Assembly: GCA_026874595.1 (NCBI GenBank)
Contig: CM049321.1
Coordinates: 13,411,479-13,475,478 of the forward strand
DNA: 64,000 bases
From: Sipunculus nudus
Taxonomy: Eukaryota; Annelida; Sipuncula; Golfingiida; Sipunculidae
Direction of reading: 5' to 3'
The stretch's first letter is position 1. The number at the start of each line of letters is the position of its first letter. Positions 40,501-54,299 of the stretch are shown here, piece by piece. The notes beneath the pieces are model-generated. The model saw only the letters and a list, made by a program, of their open reading frames with translations. It had not been told where the DNA came from and ran no database searches. Both the position numbers and the translations under genes were made by a program.

Positions 40501-43500
40501 CGGATCTGAGATGTTAAGCTGCCGGGAATTCAATTGTGTACAACTGGAAGGGCCAAATTGGTGTACATTCTGTAAGTTAATTACGGCATCTGACTGACGC
40601 TGATAGCAAAACTGGCCCACTCACTGTCATGGTCTGTTTCTGCTTGAATTCTGGGACAAACAAACATACAGACAGGACAATTTTAGTAGTATATAGAAAG
40701 TTAATTCAACACAACCACTGCTTTAAAGTCAGCTAGGGTTTGCTGCATATAACCCCAGGGAGTTGACAGGCAGCCAAGGCAGGATGTTTAGACCAATGAG
40801 AGCAGATCACTGTTGATATAACCAGTTCTGCTTAAAATAATCCCAATATCCACTACATTTATAAAATAAGTGTGAAACCAACCAAAATTGGATGTGAATA
40901 ACTTAGTACTACGAGTTCACTAAATTACGGAGAAAATATTCCTCAAACCTAAATATTATCAGGTTTTCCTAAAATTATCCCAATAACCAAAAATAATCAG
41001 TTGATATGTTAGGTTTCATTGAAAATCGTCCAATTATCTCGAATTACCCACATGAAAGACAAAGCAAACATAGGTGAAAACACAACCTCTAAAGTAGATG
41101 TAATAAATACTGCTGATTCACTGGCGAGACTGTACATGTGAGGTAGACCAACGAGCACTTTATACAGATCACCCGAGCACTGTATATAGATTAACGTTTA
41201 TTCAGATTAGCCAATTCCAGAACCAGACAAACTGGGTTTCTCGGGCCTCACCTGATTTTGGCCGAGTGGTGCCCAGCATGGTAACTAAAACCACTTGAAT
41301 TCCCAATTGGGAACAAACAGATCGCAAATTGAATGCCGGTTGGCGGGGCGGCACCAGTGAAATGAACATACAGAACCATTGCTGATCAGGAATTAATTGC
41401 AGTGTAATTGGCTTGACAGAACATATGTTCAATCGTATGGTGCATTTCAGGGATCATTAAATACATATCAACTTATACAGGAAATGGAAGCCAGCAGAAT
41501 TCCTAAAAAAATATTTTAAAATGAAGGCACTAAGTGAATTAGGTAGGGTGACATGGGCTACCCCAGTCAAAACCTTTTTATTTAGGTATGGCTTTGGCTA
41601 TGTATGGTTATCATAGGGTGTGGGGAACAAAGAACAATTTTTAAATGAATTAGTCAAAGAGTAAAGGATTACTCAAATCAAGAGTGGTCATTTGAAATTG
41701 GAAGCAGTAACAGGTTAAAATGGTATAAAGAATATAAAACAAGTGTAACATTAGGATACTATTTGAGTATTATTAAATCAAAGTTTCTGAGAATGCTGCT
41801 AGCTAGATTTAGTTGTGCTAATTATAAATTAAGAGGAGAGGAGAGAAGATATAATGGTGAGATGTCACAAGAGAGAATATTTAGATATTGTGAAACAAAT
41901 GGTATAATAGAAGTAGAAGATGAATTTGTTTTAAATACATGATATTTTAATGTATAATAGTTTTCATGTCAAATATTTGTGTGTAAAATCTTTTTTTTAT
42001 AAATTAAAAAATCACTTAAAACTCTGTATAAAAAATATAAAATCAGATTATATGATGATATGTACATAAAGTAAATAAATTTAAATACAGTTAAAATATG
42101 AGCCTTAGACCAAATAAAGCTTTAAAAGTCAAAGTTAACACAGTTCTGTTTGGCATCAACTTTAAGGTTGCTTGAAATGTTTTACCTTCAAAACAGTACC
42201 CCTTTATGCCTTTATAGCCTATATTCAATTCATGTACCTTTTTATTATATTTTAATGGAAGTAACTGCCTCTATTTTTTATGCTGTTTTATTTAATTCTT
42301 AATCTGAGTATGTATCTGCAGATTTCCATTTTGGTTCGAGATTTTGTGACATAGCGGTAGGACTTGCTTCCTATCATGGTATTTTGTATCCTGGTGTCCC
42401 AGTCTCGGTGTCTACCACACCTGTTGGTCCTGGGTGGGTAATTGTCCCCACTGCTGGGTCTTAACACCAAGGAAACCCCAAAGAACCACATGTCTGTGAG
42501 TATTACACGACTGTGGGGAACATGCATCCTTCCTATTTAGCATGCAGAGCACTCATCCTTTTTTGGGACTGACTGTGAAAAATCTCACTGCTCCTAGGCT
42601 GAGATCTGAACTCAAGACATAATGGCTCTGATTCATAGCTCTGCTTTATCTCTAGACCACATAAGCTTATTCTCCTGCAACTTTCAAGTGAAAATAAAAT
42701 TCAATTTACAACTTCAGAGGAAAAACAGACCCAGTAAAGTGGAATCCTTTCTTTTTTCTCTATACCCTGAGGAATTCTAGATCACCAAATCCTGCAAGTG
42801 ACGTGCGAGCTGTGGAAATCTATTTTGTTTAATTTGATAGCTTTACCGTATAAAAGCAGATTACAAGCCAAACCACGGCTAAAACGTCAAATGAGGTGTC
42901 CCTAATGGGTAGCTAATCTAACGCAACCTTATAAATGCTGACACTGCAACCCATGTCTGTTCCCATGTTGTTTATCTAACGGCTGTTCTGTAAAAACCAT
43001 GATACCATGGACAGCTTACATCCTATATTCATTATAAAAACTCTCATCCAAATGCCAGCAGGTTTTCAGTCTAATGACAGAATCAACTTGTGCTCGATAA
43101 AACCGCCGAGCCAGGAACGGAGGAAATTTCTCTGCTGGTTTCAGCTAATATACCACCTCTAGGGCTCAGCTATCCGGGGATGTCATTTGTATTAATGTCA
43201 GGGACATTGGGCAAAAAGGTTTGATTGGGACCATGAAATGCTTTTAGTCGGTTGGCGAGGAGTGCTGACGTGATCATCACTTGAAATCAGGTATCTGTCT
43301 TCCTCAGAATAGGAATACCTCTGACCCCGTCTTACTCTCCATAAGGTTAAACATATCGGGTTCATTCTGTAATCTGCACATCACCAAGGTAGTCCCTGTC
43401 AGGTTAAAGATGTCGTCCCTGTCATCATCCCTGTGCCTTATAACTAGCATGTTTTTGGTGACAAAATCTGAGCACTTCTTTTTGTTTGAAAGTAATGCCT

Positions 43501-46500
43501 GACACTTGACCTTTGATTAAACGTACACCTTGTTTGCATATCTTTTTTGACAGTAAAACATGCAGTTATTTCCCCTCTCAAATGTTCCTGGGGAAACAAA
43601 TGCACACATGTAGACCCAAATGATAAGTGGTCTTTGAATTGTCAGAAAAAAAGAGAAACCTTTCCTTTTTGGGCACCCTTGAAATATGGGCACCACTCTG
43701 TTTTGATCACTTCTTATTATGAGTACCTTCATATTTTTTATGAACACATCTCTAATACAGACAACTTTATTAGATCAATTAGAAAACCTCTCTATTAGAG
43801 ACAATTTTCTATGAGAGCACATCACTTTAACAATTATCTCTATTAGAAAACTTCTCCATTAAAAACTCTATTAGAACAATGGGAACACCTCTCTATTACA
43901 GACAATTATCTACTAGAGCAATGGGAACACCTCTCTATTACAGACAATTCTCTACTAGAGCAATGGGAACACCTCTCTATTACAGACAATTCTCTACTAG
44001 AGCAATGGGAACACCTCTCTATTACAGGCAATTATCTACTAGAGCAATGGGAACACCTCTCTATTACAGACAATTCTCGACTAGAGCAATGGGAACACCT
44101 CTCTATTACAGACAATTCTCTACTAGAACAATGGGAACACCTCTCTATTACAGACAATTCTCTACTAGAGCAATGGGAACACCTCTCTATTACAGACAAT
44201 TCTCTACTAGAGCAATGGGAACACCTCTCTATTACAGACAATTCTCTACTAGAGCAATGGGAACACCTCTCTATTACAGACAATTCTCTACTAGAGCAAT
44301 GGGAACACCTCTCTATTACAGACAATTCTCTACTAGAGCAATGGGAACACCTCTCTATTACAGATAATTCTCTACTAGAGCAATGGGAACACCTCTCTAT
44401 TACAGACAATTCTCTACTAGAGCAATGGGAACACCTCTCTATTACAGACAATTCTCTACTAGAGCAATGGGAACACCTCTCTATTACAGACAATTCTCTA
44501 CTAGAGCAATGGGAACACCTCTCTATTACAGACAATTCTCTACTAGAGCAATGGGAACACCTCGCTATTACAGACAATTTTCTATAAAAGCACCTCTCTT
44601 TTACAGACATCTTTCTATTAGAAAATCCCTCTATTAGAGACACATTTCTAATAAACAAGTCTCTATAACATACCTCTCTCAACAATCTCTCTATTACAAA
44701 CACTCACCTATTACCACTCTATATCAGGCACCTAGCTCTCTATGGAAGCACCTCTTTATTACAGAATCCTCTATAAGAGTGACTCTCTAATAGATACATC
44801 TCTTAATAGGAACACTTCTCTATTAGAGACACCCCTCTATTAGAGTGCCATTCTATTACTTACATCTCTCTATTACAGACACCTCTCTAACAAAATACAT
44901 ATCTGTTACAGACACCTCCCTACAAGAGAATCTCTCAATTACATTACAGTTCTCATTTATATACACCTCTCTATTATGGCCACCTTTCTTTTATTGACAC
45001 TTCTCTATTATGGACACCTCTCCTTGAAGGACACGGCTCCATTGTGGATATATTTCTGTTAAAGGAACCCATCTATATTAACATCACCTCTCTAATACAA
45101 ACACCTGTTGTCATATGGACACCTGAGGTGGACCTGGATATGAGAACTAATAAAAATCTGTTACCTCTCTAATATGTGCAACTTTCTGTTACAGGCAAAT
45201 TTTAATGCAATTTTTAATAAAGTGTCAAGTGGATTTATGAAGTATACAGCTTGTTGTTATAACAAGAATACTGAACAAACACTTTGACATCATATACACA
45301 GAGATATATAATTTATATATATATATATATATATCAATATTACAACACACAAGCACACACAAACAAGCACATCATGCCATGTATATATCATTTTACTAAT
45401 TTTCTCCAACTAATGCAGATCATTATTCACATTACTGGTGCTGATGGCATGCGAGGAAACTCAGCTGATAAACAGGCCACATCTGTCACTAATTACCCCC
45501 CTCCAACACAGTTAACCTTCACGGTAATAACCCCCAAATTACCCCGCTTATCAACAAGTACTATTAACATATGTGAGAATTCCCACAGTGGTCATAAAGT
45601 TGGCCCTAAGAGGTGAATGTCACAGCTGTGCTGGTATATATAAGCCATAAATTTAGTCACCGGCTGCTGTTACCTCCTACTGAGGGTGATGTGAATGGCC
45701 ACAAGTGACCACTTGTCATGTGAGGTTATCATTAATGTCAAATGACCCCTACCCCTCATCCCTGGATTTACTCCAGTGCCCCTCCAAAACACGCCCCCTT
45801 CAGGGCATTACTCGAGTTAACATCTGTGGACAGGACAATTAGTTTTTGTAGTGCATGAGATGGCTAATTAATTATGCTATTAACCTATGAACTTGTCAGC
45901 CGTTGCTCACAAAAGGGAAAAGTAAGCTTATTTTATGTGATAAAAATGCCAAATTAAGGTTTTCCCAATTATGTTATTACATGAATATCAACTTTAATAG
46001 TTAATACTTGCAAATTATTTATTAACATTTTTTAAATAATTGACATCACTTTTACCAATACTTTTTTATATGTATTATTTTGCAATACTTCCAGCTCTTT
46101 ATTAATGTAATAGATACTGAAGTTCGTTCAAACTGTTATCTATATATACCAGTAATTAAAGAATCATTGAAATCACAAAATGTATATCTATAGATGTCTG
46201 TCTGTCTATCTCTATATTTCTGTCTAGCTGTCTCTGTCTTTCATTCTGTCTGTTTTTCTGTCTGCATTAATCATAACACATCCACATATGTCTGCCTTTC
46301 TGATTCACTCAATCACAAACGCATACACACAAGCTGGTCTAGCTGTCACACATACTAGTAATCAAAAACATCCGTCTGTCTGTGTACTGTTTGCATTCCT
46401 CTCTGTCTGTCTGTCTCTCTCTCTAAATTCAGTGAAAAAAATGCCCGATATACCTGGTCTGATCGTCCTTGTTTATCTCGCAATCACAATCAAGCAAACA

Positions 46501-49383
46501 CACACACATACATGACTACATTTCTGTATGTATGTCCATTGTTTGCTTAATCATACACATATAGCCCTTGTTCTTGTTGGTCTCTGTTATTAATTCAGTG
46601 AAAAAAATGCCCAACATACCTGGGTTTGATCGTCCTTGTTTATCTCTCAACACATTCATGCATACACACATGGTCCAACCATCTGATTGTGTACCTCTGA
46701 GCTATACAAATATGCAATAATTGATATTTAACTGTTATCTATACCACATTTTTTTTCTAAAACATAAACACATACACACTACCATATATTTATAAGTCTA
46801 TATGATGTTTTCAATCACAATTAACATTCTGCAGGGGCAGATACAGGATCTTAGGGAAGGGGGGGGGTGGAGTTCAATACTCTGGAGCTGGTCGTCCTAA
46901 ACACCGGAATACCGCAGAATACCCCGGAATACTGCCTAAATACCACTATCATTGTCAAAATACCCTATAATTAAGACCATCATGAACAAACACACAGGTA
47001 CACACATAACTGCCTGTTTCCTCCTCCGACCCTCTCTCACCCCGATCACCAAGACATCTACACAGACACACACAACACACCTCTCTCTCCTGCTGGCTCT
47101 GTTGAGTGTACCCAACCCTTAATTTGCCAACCCTAACATTACCCTCAGCTGAGAATGGCACAAGTCAAGCTAAATGATCTTTCACCGCAGGCCCAAGTTG
47201 TAAATCCCATGGAACGGTTAACCATATACTTTACGAGTCAGGTTTACAAGGCTCTAGCCCAGTGCATGGTCGTTTGTGTGTGATAAGGACCAATAAACAC
47301 CAGGCCCGAACTCGTTTAACCTGGGCCAGGTCTGCTGGCACCACGCAATACAACACGACATAACTGCAGCGTTCTGATAGTGTTGTATCGTTGATTCTTT
47401 GATCTGGAACAAAATTGATGGACTCATGTCATCCCGCTCTGAGATTATCCTTGCTACGAGGGACCAGGTCTGCTAAAAGTCACTTGTCAAAGAGTGCCTC
47501 CTTTTCTTATCACATCCACATTAAAGTGGGGACTCTGAATCGGTATTTACCGGCACGTCCACGGACTTATGTACCAACCAATGATACCACAGTATCTACT
47601 TTATCCTCTCTTACAAGACTTCAAAGCACGACCTTTACTGTGACCTTGGATGAGAGCTACAATAGCCGGCAGGAAGTGGGATAATCCCCAGCTATAGAAC
47701 GTCGGAGAAAGTTTATCTCGCTAAACCTGAGTAATGCCACAGAGATGGGTCCATTTTGAGTGATTTTCCTTTAAATGATTCGTCTGCCATTGATCGGCTG
47801 TTTCAATCATACAAATCTCGTGTGTATAATCAAATCTGTGTAGTGACAAATACAATGGACTTAAGCTGGTATAGTGTGCTTATAGTCCTTGTGAAAATAA
47901 CAGAAAGACAATATAACACTATGGGAAATAATCAAGAAAAAAATTCAAGTATACAAATAATACTACATAAAGGTAGGGTTTTGACCATGCAGGTATTTTT
48001 TTTTTGCTGGAAGCTAGTTGCCCATCCTTATTATATATAAACTTTTTCAATTTTTGAAATCAAATGTTTTTTTATTACTTGTCAGGAAAAGTTATGTTTT
48101 AACTCATGTCTGTTTTTTTAATAAGTTTTAATTAGTTTTTGTCTGTTTATTTGCTGGTTGATATGTTTATATGTCAAGTAATATGCAAAAGCTTGTGAAC
48201 TTATTTACAGGAGATGAAACGTTGTAGAGGAATGGGATATGCACCATGATCAGATTATAGTTTGACACAGATCTGGATAAAGTTGCAGAGGTACATGCTC
48301 TATTGAAAGCCATCTTAGTAAATAAGAATTAATTAGTTTGAGGGGAAAATAATCATAGACCCTTGTCTGTTGGGCCAATATTAACCACCAATCAGTCAGA
48401 CAGACAGACAAACAGAGAGACAGATAGACAGACTGACAAGAATGTATCACTGACAGTTGATGGCCAAAGTTTCCACTAACATTTTGACCCAATTTGTAGA
48501 CTCCTTAGGCAGTGGTTATACACAGCAGTTAATCCAGATCTCCTTTGCTTTAAATTAAAGGGGCCTATTCACCAACCTTTATATAAATAAAGTTTGTGAT
48601 TTTCTTGTTTACTCTGTGTTATATAATTGATCTAGGGGTAACTCCTGTTAAGAAAAGTACTCTGTGTTATATAATTGATCTAGGGGTAACTCCTGTTAAG
48701 AAAAGTACTCTGTGTTATATAATTGATCTAGGGGTAACTCCTGTTAAGAAAAGTTCTTATAACGCCATTGTGTTGGATGTATGAGTATGTTTACAAACAA
48801 GTTGTTAGTAAACAAAGCAATGTAGACAAGTGGAAAAAATATGTAACTTAAGGTGGTTGGCTACATATATACAGAAACTGAAAGTTCATTAGCTTTTAAA
48901 TGCCCATTTGGAAAACTTTGTTTCATCTGACTTTCCACCAGATGTCCCAGTTGAATGTGTTTTAATTATTTTGTCGAGCCCCCACATACTGTAAACATGT
49001 GGATATATGCAAAACAAACAGCCTGTGTGTGGTTGGATTAGTGCTTTCTTACATATTTTTATGAAAGGTTCAAAGGATTACCCTTATTTGACAGACATCA
49101 AATGCAAGATTGGGCCCCTTTAACCAATGCTTGGTAAAGAAAGTTTATTTTTATGGTTTCACCACCAGGAGTGGCACAGGGCCAAGAATTGTATCCAGAC
49201 CAATAAGTGCAGGGTATTTCATTTTGCATCCAACTCTTAAACCTGTCATACCCCACTGTAATTAGTTTGATTACAAATTCTTGGTGCTGTGCCAGGCCTT
49301 GTGATGATACCCTGCAAAACTTGCACTAAACTATTCAAAGCTGTGTTTAAAGCAAAGGAGTCATACAATGACAAAAGTGTATA

Positions 49384-49469
<86 letters not shown>

Positions 49470-52400
49470 GCTCTATAATGAATGTACCCAATTATGAGCT
49501 TTTTGTGTTGAGTGTTCTGGCAATGTTTTGGTCGAGTATTTTGACAGGAGCAATCATGTTAAAAACTGCAATATTATAAAATTTAATAATGATTACAAGA
49601 ACACCAATTCAGATAGCTGTACATTAAGGTGAAAATGTGTGTGGTCTGAGCGTCTCAATTCTGATGTGATGGACATTAAATACACAGACGCATAAATGAA
49701 TTAAGGACATGACTTACCTGATTTTAGATCCGAGTCTACATAAACTCCACTGTCAGAACCCTGTTTTTTGTTTGAGAATTCGGCCTCTCTATTGCCATGG
49801 GAACCTTTTGGTTGCCGTTTATTGGTTGTCTCCGGTGATTTTTTCTTCCAGTGTTTTATGACGACATAGACTAGAAGACCAACGATGACAGCACCCATGA
49901 TGGCACAGTATAACGGTATAATGTCACGATCATGTTCTGATGTTGATCCCTTGTTAACACGCTTTGTATAAAACAGATAACTTGGCGGTGTGGAGGGGAG
50001 TGGCCTAAGATCTGCAGTAAAAAAAGTAAAATTGTATTAAAAAATTTGAATAATGGTTGTTTTAAATGTTTAAATTTTGTCACAGTAGGGTTCCTTGCAT
50101 GTTAATAGCCATTACAAATTAGGGGGCGGATTACGGGAATGGATCCGGTTACTACTTACATAGAATTATTAATACCCTATAATGTACATAAATCTGGAGG
50201 AAAATGAGACTTCAGTTTAGTGTAAAAGAACAGAAAGAAAAATAAACATTTATTAGATATAAACTTTTGGAGACAAATATCCTGTAATTGTTGTTTTCAT
50301 CTGACTGTGAGTTTTCTAGTTTGCTAGTTTGCTAGAAAATATATCATGCATAAATCGCAATCTATTAATGCCAGGTACTTACAGCCACAAATCTGCAAGC
50401 AAATAAAATACAATTTTGAATTAAATTAATATTCCATAGGTAAACAAATGGCCACAAGCCCCTGAAATATATCAATGTACATTATTTTTATATTCATGAA
50501 TGTCAGATCATTGGTAAACACAAGCAGTATACACATAATTTTGATAAGAGACCTGTAACAAACAGGTTTCAGTGTGTGCACAAAATGGCAAGCCCCATGA
50601 GTGGTTTAGAGAAACTGGGAGAAATAAACCTATCAGGGTTGATAAGATTGCTGGGATGCAATACCGAAGTACTCTGAATTATGACAACATGTCCAGGCAA
50701 AAATCTATTAAATTTGCAGAGAGAGTTTGGTACATGGCAAGGGGACCTGTTTCAGCAATATTTATAGTGGAATAACACTTTATATGGACCACACTCAAAT
50801 CCTAAAATTATATTAGCTAGGAACAGAAGTGTTCACATTTCTACGAGATAAGGCTATCTCATTCAGAAATCACTTTTTATGATCAATGCCTGAAATATGG
50901 AAAGGTCATGAAAATCCAGACATTGTTATTCACAGCAAATACTGCGGTTGCCTTTTTATTTGCAAGGGTTTTAATTTCACGATATTCCCAAATGTTAAAT
51001 AATCACGAATATGAACCCTCCGGAATAAGATGCCCCATCAACTAAGATGACCTTTAAAACAACCTCATCAGCAAACTAATTTGTTCCTGGTTTTAAAACT
51101 GGCCCATGCATTAGCCGTACACACAGACTGTGATACATATCGACTGTGATACAAGTCCTAATTTAATGACTGAACCAGAAATTTGTTAGGTATTGTAGGT
51201 TTCTTCTTTTAAACTTTAAATCAATAAAGATCCTGCTATACAGGCTTTGGTGCAATCATGAAAATGAAACCCTCACAAAACATTCAAAATGAAGAAAACG
51301 TGAAATTTCAACCTCGCCAAAAATAAAGCCAACCACAGTATACAAGAGCACAGCTAGATTCTTACATCTAACAAATTCACCCAATCACAGTTCTTGATTA
51401 ATTCTGTGAGTGTTCTGCATTGTGTGCTGCACTTTAATAACACAATAACTGCAGCACACTGGTCACAATTTTCACTGGGCCAATCTTCACAAATAATTTA
51501 CTCCAAGTCAGTTCTCTACAGACTAGCAAAACAGAAAAAAAACTTCCTGCACAGTATATCCTGGTTCCAGGGCCTGTTTGTTTTCATTACATAATGGCCC
51601 AGGATCAGGAATAACCTACTTAAAATTCAAATATCAGGAATATTTTTTTCCAAATTCTGGGACAAAATATTAGGATGATACAGGATTTCTCAAGGTAACA
51701 TGATGTCACAAAATGATATAAAATGTCTCAAAATGGTACAAAATGTCACAAAATGTAATAAAATGATACAAAATGTCAAAAATTGTAACAAAATGATAAA
51801 AAATGTCACAAAATTATACCAAATGTCACAGTATGATATAATGTCACAAAAGGATACTGACTCTCACAAAATGTTGTGTTAGAAAATAATAATGCCACAA
51901 TATGTTGTAATGCCACAAAATCTTATAAAACATGTAACAAAATGTTGTGAGGTGATAAATTGTCTGGTTATCTAATATCACAAAATACTGTGATGTCACA
52001 AAGTTGTATAGAATGTTTCAAAAGGTAACATTCTGATGTAAAGGAATGGTACAGAATATCATAAAATAAATGTCATAGGATATCATGAAATGTCATTAAT
52101 GGCTTTACAAATAGTTAAAAAAATTGATTTGGATAACTTCTTTTTGCAAACATATCTGTTTTACGTCATTTATTTGAAATGTTAAACTAGGGGAAAAAGA
52201 AAAAAATCTTAGACATTTTAAAACAAATAAAATCAAATGGCAAATTGTAGCTGATTTTGTAAATCATATAGGGAATGGAAAATTCTTCTTTTGGTTAAGT
52301 AATTAATTGGTAAATATATCCTAAATAGATTAGATAAGAGAATATGGTACATTTGTTAAATATCACATGGTAAAGGGATTATATTTTATTTAGTTACATA

Positions 52401-54246
52401 TTAAGTTGTTCACTAATAGGTTTGACAAAGCTGTATGAATCATAAATATACAAGTCAGATACTGGTTAAGTCTGTTGTGACCATTTCCACTAACCTCGCA
52501 TTAACTTTCATACAAAATCTTAAGGTCCCACAGTTATTCTGCACTCAGAGTGCAAACAATTTAATAAAAGCTCACCAGAAGACATAAAAATTTTATCAGC
52601 CATTTTTTCTGAAAGCCCTTTTAGAACTAGCACGGGAGAGACATATTCACGAGTCCCATCATAAAACGAGCCACAGTTTTGATGAGGAGTTTCATTATCG
52701 TCAGCAGAGTAATTAAGTACCTGCACCTTGCTACGCTTGATGATTTTATTGTTCCCGCCCTGACAAGTAGTATTTAACCTTATCACCCTTGGATATAAAT
52801 GGAATAGCCCAAAACAAAGGCAGACGGTGCTCATTCAAGCTTGACAAGGGATGAAAAGATCGGTGAAATAAACCTGGGGTTTATGTTGGTGATATAAGCA
52901 CTTGCAGTAATAGGGTGCACCGGTTTGAACATAGCTTTTAATGGGCCATCATGTATAATAATCACAACCAAATCTTACAATCATAGTCATCTGTTACAAA
53001 TTTAATCCCATGCCTTCACTCAGGAGCAAACAAAGCTGCAATTGACTGATTTTCTTGAAGGGGTTAAACATAGCTAGCCTAGTGGTTACTGCACAAGTTG
53101 GGCCTCTGAGCTCTTAGTTCCAAATTTAGAACCCCAGCAGAAGAATAAAACAGAGGTGTCCGAGGCATAACTGAAAAAGTATAAACGCACCTCCTGGGGT
53201 GGGGAAGGTTAAATTTTTTGGAAATAAACCCTTCATACTGAATTTATTTACAGATCATTCTGATGAAATATTAATTATGAAATTTTAAAACACTGCACCA
53301 GGAATATAAAAATGTGAGGAAAACCCCTTTTTTATATTTTCTTTTTTTTAAGTAAAGCCTTTATCAGACAAAAAAAGTGGCATGACCATTGGCCTTGTTG
53401 CCTCCGACAGAATATATTTTTAAGACTATATATTAAAATCTAAAAATATTTCAGAACTGCTTTTAAATTCAGTGCACAGAGAACCTAGTTAACAACTATA
53501 AAAGACTTACAGAAATAATTATCAAATTGATCTTGTTCATCTTAATTCTATAGGGAGCGCTACCTACAAGTCATTGACACACTAAAAAAATAAAAATAAA
53601 AAAGTGAGATATGGTATAAACTGAAGTTTAAAAAAAAAACAAGAAAACTGAAACATCAGCATCAGCAAAGGTGGCCGCTTTCTTATAAGAAAAGCTATGA
53701 ATAACAACTCATCCATATGGTACCTGGCACCGGGGATCAAACTGGTCATCTCAATGTGTTCCACTTCACCACACAAAGGAATATTAGAAATTTCTACACA
53801 AAATTCCCAAGATACCTCGAGTGCCCCTAGTCCAAAGCATGATGTCACATTTTCCCCCTCCCCCCCCCCCCCTCACACCATCACATCTGGATGTGCTAGG
53901 CCTCTCATCAAGCCATCTTTCTCTTTTATTTGAGGTTGCCGGAGTTTGACAGCCATGCTAGTCAGCCAGTTCCGTCACTGTCAGACACAATACTGGTCGC
54001 GTTGATTGATGGGAGCTGCGTTTTATGATTCAGCCCAAGATAACAGAGAAACAGAGACTACTGTACTCTTTGATGTAGCAAGCCCTACATGGATCCTGAC
54101 CTTTGACCTGCTCCCCGCATAACGTTCATTTATCAACAGATCAGTTGGTGAAATATGTCCTTCACATGTGCTTGTATGTATCATGTATGTTCACTCATCC
54201 ATATAATATATGGTCTTGTTTCCATTGCCAAGAAAGGTTATATATA

Positions 54247-54299
<53 letters not shown>

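Noticed and set aside
43879-44367. Long repetitive frames as a repeat-protein gene
   Set aside because: They follow from a 42-bp tandem repeat being a multiple of three; both strands are open and there is no start context or flanking gene.
43877-44590. CRISPR array
   Set aside because: Units are contiguous and nearly identical, with no unique spacers; the genome is animal.
52520-52834. 104-codon minus-strand frame with a GTGAGC donor-like end, considered as an extra receptor exon
   Set aside because: The donor would be phase 1, but the AG acceptors visible in this frame give phase 0 or 2, so it cannot be a cassette between the phase-1 receptor exons. No family recognised.
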